Part shown: one piece after another, positions 53,457 through 61,905 of the stretch
How positions within the stretch are numbered: the first letter of the stretch is position 1
How the letters are laid out: each line of letters begins with the position of its first letter
Source of the DNA: Rickettsiales bacterium
GTDB taxonomy: Bacteria; Pseudomonadota; Alphaproteobacteria; Rickettsiales; UBA8987
Reading direction: 5' to 3'
NCBI GenBank assembly: GCA_020630095.1
Contig: JAHDCD010000007.1
Coordinates: 54,629-118,628 of the forward strand
Length of the DNA stretch: 64,000 bases
The notes under the pieces: model-generated
Database searches by the model: none
The model's input: only the letters and a program-made list of their open reading frames with translations
Told to the model about the DNA's origin: nothing
Made by a program: the position numbers and the translations under genes

Positions 53457-55229
53457 ATGAGTATTAAGAAGTTATCACAGGTTACTATTAACCGCATTGC
53501 GGCGGGTGAAGTGGTGGAAAGGCCATCTTCAGTTGTGAAGGAGCTTATTGAAAATTCTATTGATGCAGGTGCTACGAAAATTAAAGTTTCTATTCGATCG
53601 GGTGGTAAGAATTTAATTTCAATACGTGATAATGGTAAAGGTATTATAGCGGATGATTTGCCGTTAGCGGTTGAAAGGCATGCTACTTCAAAACTACCTG
53701 ATGAGGATTTATTAAATATCAATAATTATGGGTTCCGAGGGGAAGCGTTGGCATCTATTGGCGCTGTGGCTAAATTGAAAATATCATCTAAGGCGCGTGG
53801 AGTGGATGATGGCTTTGCGATAGAGGTTAATGGCGGTGAAGTATCAGCAATTATGCCCGCTTCAATTAATGAAGGTACATTGATTGAGATATCAGAATTA
53901 TTTTATGCAACGCCTGCGCGGTTAAAGTTTTTAAATGGAGATCAAGCGGAGAAAAATAAGGTTTCTGAGGTTATAAATTCAATGGCGCTGGCTAACCCTG
54001 AAATTGGCTTTGAGTTTGTTAATGATGATGTTCAAAAGTTTAACTGTCCAGCGAATCAAATACTTTCGGAGAGAATTGGTAGCGTTGTAGCGAAAGATTT
54101 TTATGAGAATGCGATAGAGCTTAACTTAGAAAAAGAAGGCTATGAGCTTACGGGTTATACATCTTTACCGACCTATAATAGGGCATCTTCTAATAAGCAG
54201 TTTTTGTTTGTTAATGGTAGGTTAGTTAAAGAGAAAATGTTAACAGGTTGTATTCGTGCGGCTTATGCAGATTTTTTATTTAGTGGTAGGCACCCTGTAT
54301 GTGTGCTGTTTTTAAATATACCTGCGGATGAGTTGGATGTTAATGTTCATCCGCAAAAGTTAGAAGTTCGTTTTCGTGATAATCAGCTAGTGCGCTCTCT
54401 AATAGTTGGTGGTTTGAAACGTGCAATATTAGCTGAAGGAGAAAAAGCATCTAGCACTGTGGCGGCGGATTTTATTAATAGCTCCTTGAAGTCTCAAGCG
54501 GGTGTTAGGCAACAGAGTAACATTAATTATAATACGCCAGTTGCAAATGTTTTAAATGATAGTTATCAGCGTAGTTCGTTTGTAGCAAACGAGATTGCGC
54601 CATTAGCTAAAACCTATGAGCCTGTTGTGCAAGCGGTGGATTATACGCAGAATAAAATGGGTGCTGCAGTGGCTCAGTTACATAAAACATATATTGTTTC
54701 ACAAACGGAAGATGGTTTTATTTTAGTAGATCAACATGCTGCTCATGAGCGTTTAGTTTATGAAGGTTTAAAAGTTCAACTTGAGGGCGAAGAGATTAAG
54801 AAGCAGAATTTATTGATTCCTGAGATTGTGGATTTATCTGAAACAGAATTTACGGATTTAATTTCAGCGTACCCAAAGCTTGCTAAATTTGGTCTAGAGT
54901 TTGAGGCTTTTGGAGAAAGCGCGGTTAGGGTATCTGCAATTCCTGCGGTGTTAGGTGATTCTGATATTAAAGGTTTGATACGTAATTTAGCACAAGAGGT
55001 TGCTGAATATGGCGAGGCTTTAAGTTTAGAAGAAATGATAGGCGAGATATATGGTACGATGGCTTGTCATGGCTCCATAAGGGCAGGGCGTGTGTTAAAT
55101 GTAACGGAAATGAATGCGCTACTTAGGCAGATGGAGGAAGTTCCACATTCAGGGCAATGTAACCACGGCAGACCTACATTTGTTAAACTTTCGTTGCCGG
55201 ATATTGAACGTTTATTTGGACGTTCTTGA
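53457..55229 (+). CDS. mutL: DNA mismatch repair protein MutL
   Basis: The 590-residue protein has the GHKL ATPase head: ELIENSIDAGATKI, IRDNGKGI, ATSKLPDEDLLNINNYGFRGEALASIG and FVNGRLV. The C-terminal domain carries DQHAAHERLVYE, the DQHA-x2-E-x4-E metal site of endonuclease MutL, with ACHGSIRAGR and CNHGRPTF. It nicks the daughter strand, so repair here should be MutH-independent. In the gap before it, AGGCATAAG is repeated imperfectly (53423-53450). Confidence 0.97.
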   Translation: MSIKKLSQVTINRIAAGEVVERPSSVVKELIENSIDAGATKIKVSIRSGGKNLISIRDNGKGIIADDLPLAVERHATSKLPDEDLLNINNYGFRGEALASIGAVAKLKISSKARGVDDGFAIEVNGGEVSAIMPASINEGTLIEISELFYATPARLKFLNGDQAEKNKVSEVINSMALANPEIGFEFVNDDVQKFNCPANQILSERIGSVVAKDFYENAIELNLEKEGYELTGYTSLPTYNRASSNKQFLFVNGRLVKEKMLTGCIRAAYADFLFSGRHPVCVLFLNIPADELDVNVHPQKLEVRFRDNQLVRSLIVGGLKRAILAEGEKASSTVAADFINSSLKSQAGVRQQSNINYNTPVANVLNDSYQRSSFVANEIAPLAKTYEPVVQAVDYTQNKMGAAVAQLHKTYIVSQTEDGFILVDQHAAHERLVYEGLKVQLEGEEIKKQNLLIPEIVDLSETEFTDLISAYPKLAKFGLEFEAFGESAVRVSAIPAVLGDSDIKGLIRNLAQEVAEYGEALSLEEMIGEIYGTMACHGSIRAGRVLNVTEMNALLRQMEEVPHSGQCNHGRPTFVKLSLPDIERLFGRS

Positions 55230-55260
55230 ATAATCTATTTTAATAATATAGTTGATCAAT

Positions 55261-55290
55261 CATTCTAACATTCTTAAGAATGTTAGAATG
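55261..55290. promoter_or_regulatory. 30-bp perfect palindrome overlapping the regulator's start codon
   Basis: CATTCTAACATTCTT followed by its exact reverse complement, without a loop. The last three bases are the ATG of the ArsR-like gene. The same 30 bp recurs after that gene. This suggests an autoregulatory operator, or an RNA hairpin hiding the start codon. Confidence 0.75.
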
Positions 55291-55584
55291 TCTAAAGCAC
55301 TCAGTAGTTATGATAAAGTTGATGAAATGGTTAATCTATATAAGATACTTGCTAATCCTTCGCGAATATTAATGTTAAAAATGATAGCTGAGAAGCCTAG
55401 GTCAATTCAGGAAATTTCAGATATAATGCAAAATGATTATAAGTCTGTAGCGGGCCATTTAAATAAAATGAAGGTTTATGGATTTTTGAAAATTAATGTA
55501 GTTAGTAAAGTTTCAATTTTTCATATAAAAGATTCAAAAATATTAGAGATACTAAAGTTAACTGAGAATGTACTCAGTGTTTAA
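55288..55584 (+). CDS. ArsR-like winged-helix regulator
   Basis: A 98-residue protein from the ATG at 55288: KVDEMVNLYKILANPSRILMLKMIAEKPRSIQEISDIMQNDYKSVAGHLNKMKVYGFL matches the ArsR winged helix (L-A-N-P-x-R ... recognition helix ... L..M...G). It has no cysteine, so metal sensing by the usual Cys sites is excluded. A frame extending to 55252 would translate the palindrome and is rejected. Exact palindromes at both ends are candidate operators. It lies between mutL and yejA with no obvious target gene besides itself. Confidence 0.8.
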   Translation: MSKALSSYDKVDEMVNLYKILANPSRILMLKMIAEKPRSIQEISDIMQNDYKSVAGHLNKMKVYGFLKINVVSKVSIFHIKDSKILEILKLTENVLSV

Positions 55585-55588
55585 CTGT

Positions 55589-55626
55589 CAGTCATTCTAA
55601 CATTCTTAAGAATGTTAGAATGACTG
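55589..55626. promoter_or_regulatory. 38-bp perfect palindrome after the regulator
   Basis: It contains the identical 30-bp palindrome (55593-55622) extended by CAGT/ACTG to 38 bp. It begins 4 bp after the regulator's stop and 33 bp before the convergent yejA stop. It may act as a second operator and as a bidirectional transcript end, though no T-run follows. Confidence 0.75.
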
Positions 55627-55658
55627 GGTTTCTATATTTAACTTTGGAATGATGGTCT

Positions 55659-57446
55659 TTATTTTATCCACCAAGTATCCATGCCGATGCCGTAAGCTGG
55701 GCGTGTTTCTGGCTTACCAAACTTATTCCAATAGATTAAGCGGAAAGAGCGTACGTTCCAGTTAGGTACAACGTAGTAACTATTTAACAGTACTCTATCG
55801 AGAGCTTGAGAGTATAGTTTAAGGTCGTTTAAGTTTTCAGCTTTAACTAAATTTTCAACAAGGAAGTCTACTGCAGGATTATTAACGCCGATTAAATTAT
55901 CGCCACCTTCAATATCAACTTGAGACGAATGGTAGCGGGAATATTGCTCAAATGATGGTGAATTGCCTACACCAAGCACAGTTACTATCATGTCGTAATC
56001 GTATTTATCAGTACGTTCTTTGAATTGAGCGGTATCAATTTTTTTCAATGTAGCTTTTATGCCAAGCTTTTCAAGGCTTTGGATAAAGGGTGCAAATACG
56101 CGTTCGAATACAGATTGTCTGATAATGATTTCAAACTCTAGTTTAAGACCAGTTTTTTCGTGAGCTAAAATGCCGTCATCACCTAGTTTATAGCCCGCTT
56201 GTTGTAATATTTTCTTAGCAGTGCGTAATTGTTTTCGGTTTTTACCTGAGCCATTTGTTTTAGGGTTTACATGAATTGAATCGAATACTGCAGGTGGGAT
56301 ATCTTCAGCAAATTGTTCTAGCAAGGCCATTTCATCTTCAGATATTTTACCTTCAGAGGCAAATTCAGAGTTTGAGAAGTAGCTGTCGTTACGGCTGTAA
56401 GCATCGTAGAAGATGTTTTTATTTATCCATTCAAAGTCGAATGCGTAGCCGATAGCTTGGCGTACTTTGATATCTTGGAAAATAGGGTTACGCGTATTAA
56501 ATAAGAACGCTTGCATACCTGTAGGTAGCTTATGAGGAATTTCCTCGCGGATAAGTTCGCCATTTTTTACGGCATCTATATTATATGCGTTTGCCCAATT
56601 TTTAGATACGTTCTCTTGTCTAAAGTCATATTCGCCAGATTTAATAGCTTCTACTAGTACTGTGTAATCGCGGTAAGTGTCGTAGCGCATATATTGAAAG
56701 TTAGCGCGACCGACATTAACAGGTAAATCTTTAGCCCAGTAATTATCGCGTAATTTTAATTTAATAAATTTACCTACATCAAATTCACTTACTTGATATG
56801 CACCAGAGCCTACAGGTAATATTTTTGCAGAATCTAAGAAGTCGTTTTCTGTATAGAATTTTTTAGAGAATATTGCTTGCGAGCCGATATCTATAGGAAG
56901 GTCGCGGTTATGCCCCTTTTTTAAGGTAAAGGTAACGGCATTGTCATCTATATTAATAGATTCAATGTCCGCGTAATATTGTTGATATAAAGGATGTCCT
57001 TTTTCTATTAAGGTATCGAATGTAAATTTAACATCTTTAGCGGTTAATGCTTCGCCATTAGCAAATTTAGCTTCATTGCGTAAATAGAAGGTTACTTTAC
57101 CTTCTTCTTTTTTAATGGCTTTGGCGAGTAGCCCGTAATATGAGAATGGCTCATCAGCTGAGCTTGTTAATAGTGAATCATATACAGATGTTACACCTGG
57201 TGCAGATACTCCTTTTAATACGAATGGGTTTAAAGAGTCGAAGCTATTAGTTACCGCTAAACGAATTTCACCAGTTTTTGGAGCTTCGGGATTTACATAA
57301 TCGAAGTTTTTGAAATCAGCAGGATATTTTAAATCGCCATATAAAGTTATGCCGTGTGAGCAGTTTTTTTCTACGCCAACCTCACAAGCGGTAGAAAAAC
57401 TTGGCATAGATATTGCTATTATAAGGGCTAGAAGAAATTTTTTCAT
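55659..57446 (-). CDS. yejA: Peptide/oligopeptide ABC transporter solute-binding protein (YejA-like)
   Basis: A 595-residue SBP_bac_5 protein with a signal peptide (residues 1-20, FSTAC). HGITLYGDLKYPADFKNFDYVNPEAPKTGE is the YejA N-terminal signature; FYLRNEAKFANGEALTAKDVKFTFDTL, VRQAIGYAFDFEWINKNIFY and the C-terminal PAYGIGMDTWWIK follow family pattern. It captures peptides in the periplasm. The permease and ATPase genes (yejBEF) are not next to it. A signal-peptide Cys near the cleavage site might indicate a lipoprotein, but the lipobox is weak. Confidence 0.9.
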   Translation of the reverse strand: MKKFLLALIIAISMPSFSTACEVGVEKNCSHGITLYGDLKYPADFKNFDYVNPEAPKTGEIRLAVTNSFDSLNPFVLKGVSAPGVTSVYDSLLTSSADEPFSYYGLLAKAIKKEEGKVTFYLRNEAKFANGEALTAKDVKFTFDTLIEKGHPLYQQYYADIESINIDDNAVTFTLKKGHNRDLPIDIGSQAIFSKKFYTENDFLDSAKILPVGSGAYQVSEFDVGKFIKLKLRDNYWAKDLPVNVGRANFQYMRYDTYRDYTVLVEAIKSGEYDFRQENVSKNWANAYNIDAVKNGELIREEIPHKLPTGMQAFLFNTRNPIFQDIKVRQAIGYAFDFEWINKNIFYDAYSRNDSYFSNSEFASEGKISEDEMALLEQFAEDIPPAVFDSIHVNPKTNGSGKNRKQLRTAKKILQQAGYKLGDDGILAHEKTGLKLEFEIIIRQSVFERVFAPFIQSLEKLGIKATLKKIDTAQFKERTDKYDYDMIVTVLGVGNSPSFEQYSRYHSSQVDIEGGDNLIGVNNPAVDFLVENLVKAENLNDLKLYSQALDRVLLNSYYVVPNWNVRSFRLIYWNKFGKPETRPAYGIGMDTWWIK

Positions 57447-57493
57447 AATTTGTTTTTGTTAATTTATATTGCTTGTTTGCAATGTAAATTAGA

Positions 57494-57576
57494 TACACTC
57501 GCTTCGCGGTGAAAAAGCAGCTAAAGCTTCTTTTTATAATATGTTCTATGCGCTGCGCTTAATTAGAACATATTAT
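57494..57576. repeat. Composite hairpin repeat (TACACTCGCTTCGCGGTG family)
   Basis: A TACACTCGCTTCGCGGTG core (57494-57511), a hairpin AAAAAGCAGCT/AGCTTCTTTTT (57512-57535) and a hairpin ATAATATGTTCT/AGAACATATTAT (57536-57576). A related core with similar flanking hairpins is at 63873-63946 in reverse. The remainder of the gap to 57776 is an A/T-rich leader without a clear gene. Confidence 0.65.
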
Positions 57577-57776
57577 TTTTACTCTGAAAGTAAGGGATAC
57601 CCTTTAGTTTTGCATCAAACAACGAAAAAAACTGTTAAAATCTTAATTTTGTAAACCTTTTATTAACTATTAGCTCTTACAATGGGTTACTGTGAGTATC
57701 CAGCAGAGTTTTCCTCTTTTATTGAGGCGAATTTTGTGGTATGTATTAACTTCCAAATTTATTGAGGATTGCAAAG

Positions 57777-58808
57777 ATGACTAAAATTAACAAAAAATTA
57801 TTAACAGCTGTTTGCGCTACTGCGTTAATGGCATCATTTTCATCGGCCGTACAGGCAGGTGGATTATACGTAGAAGAAGGTAGACTTGTAGAAGCTTATC
57901 CTGATTCTGTTTTCGAATTTTCTAACGACGAAGTTCAGATTGAACTAGCAGAGCCTAACTCTGTTTCTGTTCAAGCTATACCAGTTGAAGCTGAAGTTAT
58001 TGTTGAGCGTGTAGCGCAACCAGTAACTACAACGACTACTACTTATACTACTGAGACAGTATCTCAACCTGTAGTATCTGAGGTTGTTGTATCTGCGCCA
58101 GTGGTAACTGAAACTGTTGTTGTTGAACAACCAGTTGTGGAAACTAGAACTGTTGAAATTGAACGTGCAGTACCAGCTCAGGCTACTTATTCTTATCAGC
58201 CACAAGTAACTGGTGACTCTAACGTTCAGTATAGAGATAATTTATCGCACTATGATCAGCGTGCGCCTATCTTATCGCAAGAAATTATCACTCATGAATA
58301 TGAGTGTTGTGATGGTGAGTTTGTTGAGGAATACGTGACTAAAACTATTCCTGGTGAACGCCGTCCAGTGCAAAAAGTTATTACTAAAATGGTTCCTCAA
58401 GCTCCTGTAGAAGTTGAGGATGTTGTAACTGAGTATGTTGCACAGCCAGATTTAGAATATCATGAAGTAATTGTTTACCGCGTACCGCAAGAGCCTAAGG
58501 CTGTGCAAAAAGTAGTAAAGAGATTAGTTGAACAACCGGCTAGGGAAGTGCAAGAGGTTATTACTGAGTATGTGGAAACTCCAGCTAGACAAGTGCAAGA
58601 AGTTATTCGTAGAGCTGCACCTAAGAAAGTTGTTCAGTATGAGGAAATTGTTACTCATCAGATTAAGCCAGTTGGTGTAACTAGAACAATTCCTGTTCAG
58701 TCTGCGCCAGTTGTTACTCAATCTTATGTAGCGCCTCAGCCAGCACCAACGTACTCTTGTACTATTGACGCTAATGGTAATCCTATCTTAGCTGACCACA
58801 ATATGTAA
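57777..58808 (+). CDS. Exported Val/Glu/Pro repeat protein, alveolin-like pattern
   Basis: From the ATG at 57777 (GAGG 10 bp upstream) the protein has 343 residues. Residues 1-27 form a signal peptide (LMASFSSAVQAGG). Residues about 60-140 are Val/Thr/Glu/Pro-rich low complexity; residues about 195-305 consist of 10-14-residue periods such as RPVQKVITKMVPQAP, KAVQKVVKRLVEQP and REVQEVITEYVETP. This V/P/E/K/Q periodicity resembles eukaryotic alveolin and charged-repeat-motif proteins; homology is not claimed. A Cys pair lies in EYECCDGEF and one Cys near the end. It is probably an extended periplasmic or surface scaffold. A terminator follows. Confidence 0.85.
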   Translation: MTKINKKLLTAVCATALMASFSSAVQAGGLYVEEGRLVEAYPDSVFEFSNDEVQIELAEPNSVSVQAIPVEAEVIVERVAQPVTTTTTTYTTETVSQPVVSEVVVSAPVVTETVVVEQPVVETRTVEIERAVPAQATYSYQPQVTGDSNVQYRDNLSHYDQRAPILSQEIITHEYECCDGEFVEEYVTKTIPGERRPVQKVITKMVPQAPVEVEDVVTEYVAQPDLEYHEVIVYRVPQEPKAVQKVVKRLVEQPAREVQEVITEYVETPARQVQEVIRRAAPKKVVQYEEIVTHQIKPVGVTRTIPVQSAPVVTQSYVAPQPAPTYSCTIDANGNPILADHNM

Positions 58809-58838
58809 TTAGCTTACGCTATTATATTTGGAAGTAAG

Positions 58839-58876
58839 AACCCGCTTGAATTATTATTCAGGCGGGTTTTCTTTTT
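58839..58876 (+). terminator. Intrinsic terminator of the repeat-protein gene
   Basis: AACCCGC-t-TGAAT and ATTCA-g-GCGGGTT form a 12-bp stem with one mismatch and a TATT loop, followed by TTTTCTTTTT. Confidence 0.92.
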
Positions 58877-58880
58877 AGCA

Positions 58881-58968
58881 TTGCACAATAATTATAGATA
58901 GCCCTAGAAATACCCTCTCCCCTCGGGAAGAGGGGGTAATTTATTATACGCCTATATTTATTGTGCAA
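58881..58968. repeat. 88-bp hairpin element with 10-bp terminal inverted repeats
   Basis: Ends TTGCACAATA/TATTGTGCAA are perfect 10-bp inverted repeats. Inside is a hairpin of CCCTCT...AGAGGG type. No coding capacity. Structure resembles a MITE-like or bulk palindromic insertion. Confidence 0.6.
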
Positions 58969-58979
58969 CGCCTTCTTTT

Positions 58980-59011
58980 TTAACGGTTTGTTAATTCCTT
59001 TATAGTATAAT
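58980..59011 (+). promoter_or_regulatory. Promoter with possible CtrA-like box for the gene at 59019
   Basis: TTAA-N7-TTAA at 58980-58994 is followed by TATAAT at 59006-59011, eight bases before the ATG. Lacking the CC extension and sitting 11 bp from the -10 instead of about 18, the box is weaker than those at 26971 and 29071. Confidence 0.35.
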
Positions 59012-59018
59012 TAAACTT

Positions 59019-59813
59019 ATGTCTAATAAGTCAAATATTCCTGAGGGATATACTTTTAGAAGCTGGATAGAAGAAAATTGTCAGTTTCTTGATAGGGATC
59101 TAATAGGTTCTAAGTCGGTACACTTTACACCAGTAGGTGAGGATGGAATTGATTTAGGATATATACAAAATGCCTCTCAAGAAAATAGTTTATATATTGG
59201 TTTTGCTGGCATATTAAATTTTAGTTTAATTAGTCAGCTTGATTCTAATTACGCTTTATTATTGGATATTAACCCAGAGCAAAAAAAGTTTTGGAAAGAT
59301 TTGTTGGATCATATGCTTACATATGATGATTTTCAATCATATTTAGATAATTTAAATAGTAGATTGGAATATCAATTTTTTGGACATAGCCTTAAGTATG
59401 AAACTGCATCAAATGACTCTCATAGGGTAAAGTTAACTAGCGATATAATTACTCCGGATGTGTTTAATAAAGTTAGATCGATGTATGGAGAAGGAAGGAT
59501 TGCATTTTGTAATCTTGATTTGGCAGATAATAGAACAAGTATTATGCTTGGGAAGGCGATTGAAGAACTCAATATGGATATTCAAGCTGTTTATACATCT
59601 AATATACTTAACTTTTTAGAACGTGATCCTATTACAAATAAAGGAACGAATAAGGGATTTTATTGTGAAAGAAAATCTGATAAAGATGTAGTTCTAAGAG
59701 GAACGGTTGCTAGTAATATATCATGCATAACAAGAGAAGGTCGGACTTTAATTATTAATGGAAGTTCTATAGGAAGTGTTTCTGGATTAATTGGTGATGA
59801 GATGTCACGTTGA
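59019..59813 (+). CDS. Unknown 264-residue soluble protein
   Basis: No confident family. The middle (SLYIGFAGILNFSLISQLDSNYALLLDINPEQKKFW) and later part (RIAFCNLDLADNRTSIMLGKAIEELNMDIQAVYTSNILNFL) look like strands and helices of a Rossmann-like methyltransferase fold, reminiscent of the LIC_10091-type family, where a D-I-x-x-x-x region and Y-x-S-N-I motif occur. That is a weak resemblance. No signal peptide. The end overlaps the convergent rsmD by 9 bp. Confidence 0.8.
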   Translation: MSNKSNIPEGYTFRSWIEENCQFLDRDLIGSKSVHFTPVGEDGIDLGYIQNASQENSLYIGFAGILNFSLISQLDSNYALLLDINPEQKKFWKDLLDHMLTYDDFQSYLDNLNSRLEYQFFGHSLKYETASNDSHRVKLTSDIITPDVFNKVRSMYGEGRIAFCNLDLADNRTSIMLGKAIEELNMDIQAVYTSNILNFLERDPITNKGTNKGFYCERKSDKDVVLRGTVASNISCITREGRTLIINGSSIGSVSGLIGDEMSR

Positions 59814-60413
59814 GTGATACTGGATAACTGTAAGGTGGGTGATGCCCGTTTTGCGAGTATCTAGTATTTTGAATTTATCTTCATTTAGGTCGAATGTATT
59901 ATGATTAGTATGTTCTACTAAAATAATTGCGCCATCGGCTAGCCAACCTTTCTGTTCAATATCTTTAATTGATAAAGATGATAAATTTTTATCGTAAGGG
60001 GGATCAAGAAATACTAAATCTACAGGAGTGGAATTGGGATAGTATTTTGCATCGGGAACGTCTTTTGAGTCTGAATTTATAACTTCAGCATTTTCATCGT
60101 TAAGAATTTCTTCAACATTGGTTTTAAGAAGTTTTGTTCTGCGCCTATCCTGATCAATGAAAGTGACGTAGTCTGCGCCATAAGATAATGCTTCGATGCC
60201 TAACGCGCCAGTACCAGCGAATAAATCTAGAACTTTTCTGCCTATAATACGGCTATCGTTATCATCTGGAATGAAGTCATCATGAGCTTGGAAGCGGCCA
60301 TGTTTTAGTAAGTTAAATATGGTTTCACGAACACGACTTGAAGTAGGGCGCAGGTTCTCATCATCATGAGATTTAATTTTCTTAAACTTATATTTCCCGC
60401 CAAATATTCTCAC
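59805..60413 (-). CDS. rsmD: 16S rRNA (guanine966-N2)-methyltransferase RsmD
   Basis: A 202-residue class I SAM methyltransferase: MRIFGGKYKFKKI start, RPTSSRVRETIFNLL, VLDLFAGTGALGIEALSYGA (motif I) and DLVFLDPPYDKNL (motif IV, DPPY), all standard for RsmD. It modifies G966 of 16S rRNA. Confidence 0.95.
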   Translation of the reverse strand: MRIFGGKYKFKKIKSHDDENLRPTSSRVRETIFNLLKHGRFQAHDDFIPDDNDSRIIGRKVLDLFAGTGALGIEALSYGADYVTFIDQDRRRTKLLKTNVEEILNDENAEVINSDSKDVPDAKYYPNSTPVDLVFLDPPYDKNLSSLSIKDIEQKGWLADGAIILVEHTNHNTFDLNEDKFKILDTRKTGITHLTVIQYHST

Positions 60414-60433
60414 TAATAAATCCTACTATTATA

Positions 60434-61063
60434 TTAATAGTGGTCTTCTGTACTCATTGCATCAAAAACTATGTCATGAATAAAGATTTTATCAGGAACG
60501 CGCTCATCACCAATATATTGAGTGGCCATGATAATGTTTTTATCTACGTTGCTTAGAAATTCGGTATCTGACGCATTTTTAGGGTGGTACGGAAAGTAAA
60601 CCTTAGTCATAAGCTCACCATGTTCTTTATGGCGAACGCGTACATTTATGGTAGGAGCTATTTCGCTATGATTGGTTTTAGGCATAACCGTTAAAAATAG
60701 GAATTCGCCTATGTTATTTGTTACAGCGCGCCCTGAGCCATTAAAATAATCAGATTGAGCGTTACGGAAATTATTTGCATCAGCATCGTTTTGCCAAATT
60801 TCTACAACGGCATTTTGTACAGGAATGCAGTTACTATCTAGCACTTTGCCTAAGAATTTAATATGTGCGCCGTTAGAGAACCAAGCATCATTAGGAATTT
60901 TACGTAAATTATTGCTGTTTACTATCTCACGCTTCTCAGGAGTGAAATACATTTTAAACTCAGAAGTTGGTTTACAGAATAAATCGGCGTTAACATCGTA
61001 CTGTACCGCAGATGCACTGAATGAGGCTAATAAGCCTATTAATATTAAGATTACGTATCTCAT
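60434..61063 (-). CDS. Exported protein with degenerate intradiol-dioxygenase fold
   Basis: A 209-residue protein with a signal peptide (residues 1-19, FSASA). GKVLDSNCIPVQNAVVEIWQNDA, GSGRAVTNNIGEFLFLTVMP and INVRVRHKEHGELMTKVYFP follow the intradiol ring-cleavage dioxygenase core. The iron ligands seem lost: the G-R-Y tyrosine position reads NNF, and the R-P-A-H-I-H position reads APTIN. So it is unlikely to cleave catechols and may be a binding or structural module. It is 20 bp upstream of rsmD on the same strand and 10 bp after hisB. Confidence 0.85.
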   Translation of the reverse strand: MRYVILILIGLLASFSASAVQYDVNADLFCKPTSEFKMYFTPEKREIVNSNNLRKIPNDAWFSNGAHIKFLGKVLDSNCIPVQNAVVEIWQNDADANNFRNAQSDYFNGSGRAVTNNIGEFLFLTVMPKTNHSEIAPTINVRVRHKEHGELMTKVYFPYHPKNASDTEFLSNVDKNIIMATQYIGDERVPDKIFIHDIVFDAMSTEDHY

Positions 61064-61073
61064 TAATTATAAA

Positions 61074-61661
61074 TTAAAGTCGTCCCTTAGTAGAAGGGAT
61101 AATATCTTTAATACGTTCGTCAATGGCTATTCCTTCTTTTAGCGCGCGCGCTAGTGCTTTGAAACAGCTTTCGGCAATATGGTGAGAGTTTTCGCCATAT
61201 AGGTTTTCCATGTGTAGAGTAATGCCTGCATTGCCAGCGAAGGCTGCAAAGAATTCTCTAAATAATTCGGTATCGAATTCGCCTAATTTATCGCGCGTAA
61301 ACTCAACTTTCCATACAAGGAATGGTCTGCCAGATATATCTAGCGAGGCGCGAGTTAATGTTTCATCCATTGGTAGGTAAGCAGATGCGTATCTTGAAAT
61401 ACCTTTACGTTCGCCAAGTGCATCTTTAACAGCCTTACCAAGCGCAATACCTACATCTTCAGTAGTGTGGTGGAAGTCAATATGAGTATCGCCCTCGGCC
61501 TTGATATCCATATCAATTAGCGAGTGCTTAGATAGTTGTTCAAGCATATGGTCTAAAAAGCCAATGCCAGTTGAGATATTATACGTACCCGTACCATCTA
61601 GGTTAATAGAAACGCTAATGTTGGTTTCCTTTGTTTCTCTATTTATTTCAGCCTTCCGCAT
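61074..61661 (-). CDS. hisB: Imidazoleglycerol-phosphate dehydratase HisB
   Basis: A 195-residue monofunctional His[51 protein letters not shown] and [21 protein letters not shown] give the conserved His/Glu manganese ligands. It catalyses step 6 of histidine synthesis. No other his gene is adjacent. The 244-bp gap above it, up to hemF, shows only A/T runs and no supported feature. Confidence 0.95.
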   Translation of the reverse strand: MRKAEINRETKETNISVSINLDGTGTYNISTGIGFLDHMLEQLSKHSLIDMDIKAEGDTHIDFHHTTEDVGIALGKAVKDALGERKGISRYASAYLPMDETLTRASLDISGRPFLVWKVEFTRDKLGEFDTELFREFFAAFAGNAGITLHMENLYGENSHHIAESCFKALARALKEGIAIDERIKDIIPSTKGRL

Positions 61662-61905
61662 AAGTTTAATTTATTGATTATTTAGTATAAAGCAAATTGA
61701 AAAATTAGCTTCTGAAATTGTAAATCGGTGAAAGAAAATGCTCAAAAATGTATAAAAAACGTCATTTTTTGGCCATTTTTTAAAGGTTTTATAGCCTTTT
61801 TTTGTTGAATAAACTATGGTGGCTATTGAAATATAAGGCTTTTTAGAGTTTTTTTGCTTAAGAAATATATTTTCTGCTAAATTTAGCGATTCTATATTTG
61901 AGAAA

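Noticed and set aside
55252..55290. Upstream start for the ArsR-like gene
   Set aside because: The extension would translate the palindrome and adds residues not found in the winged-helix family.
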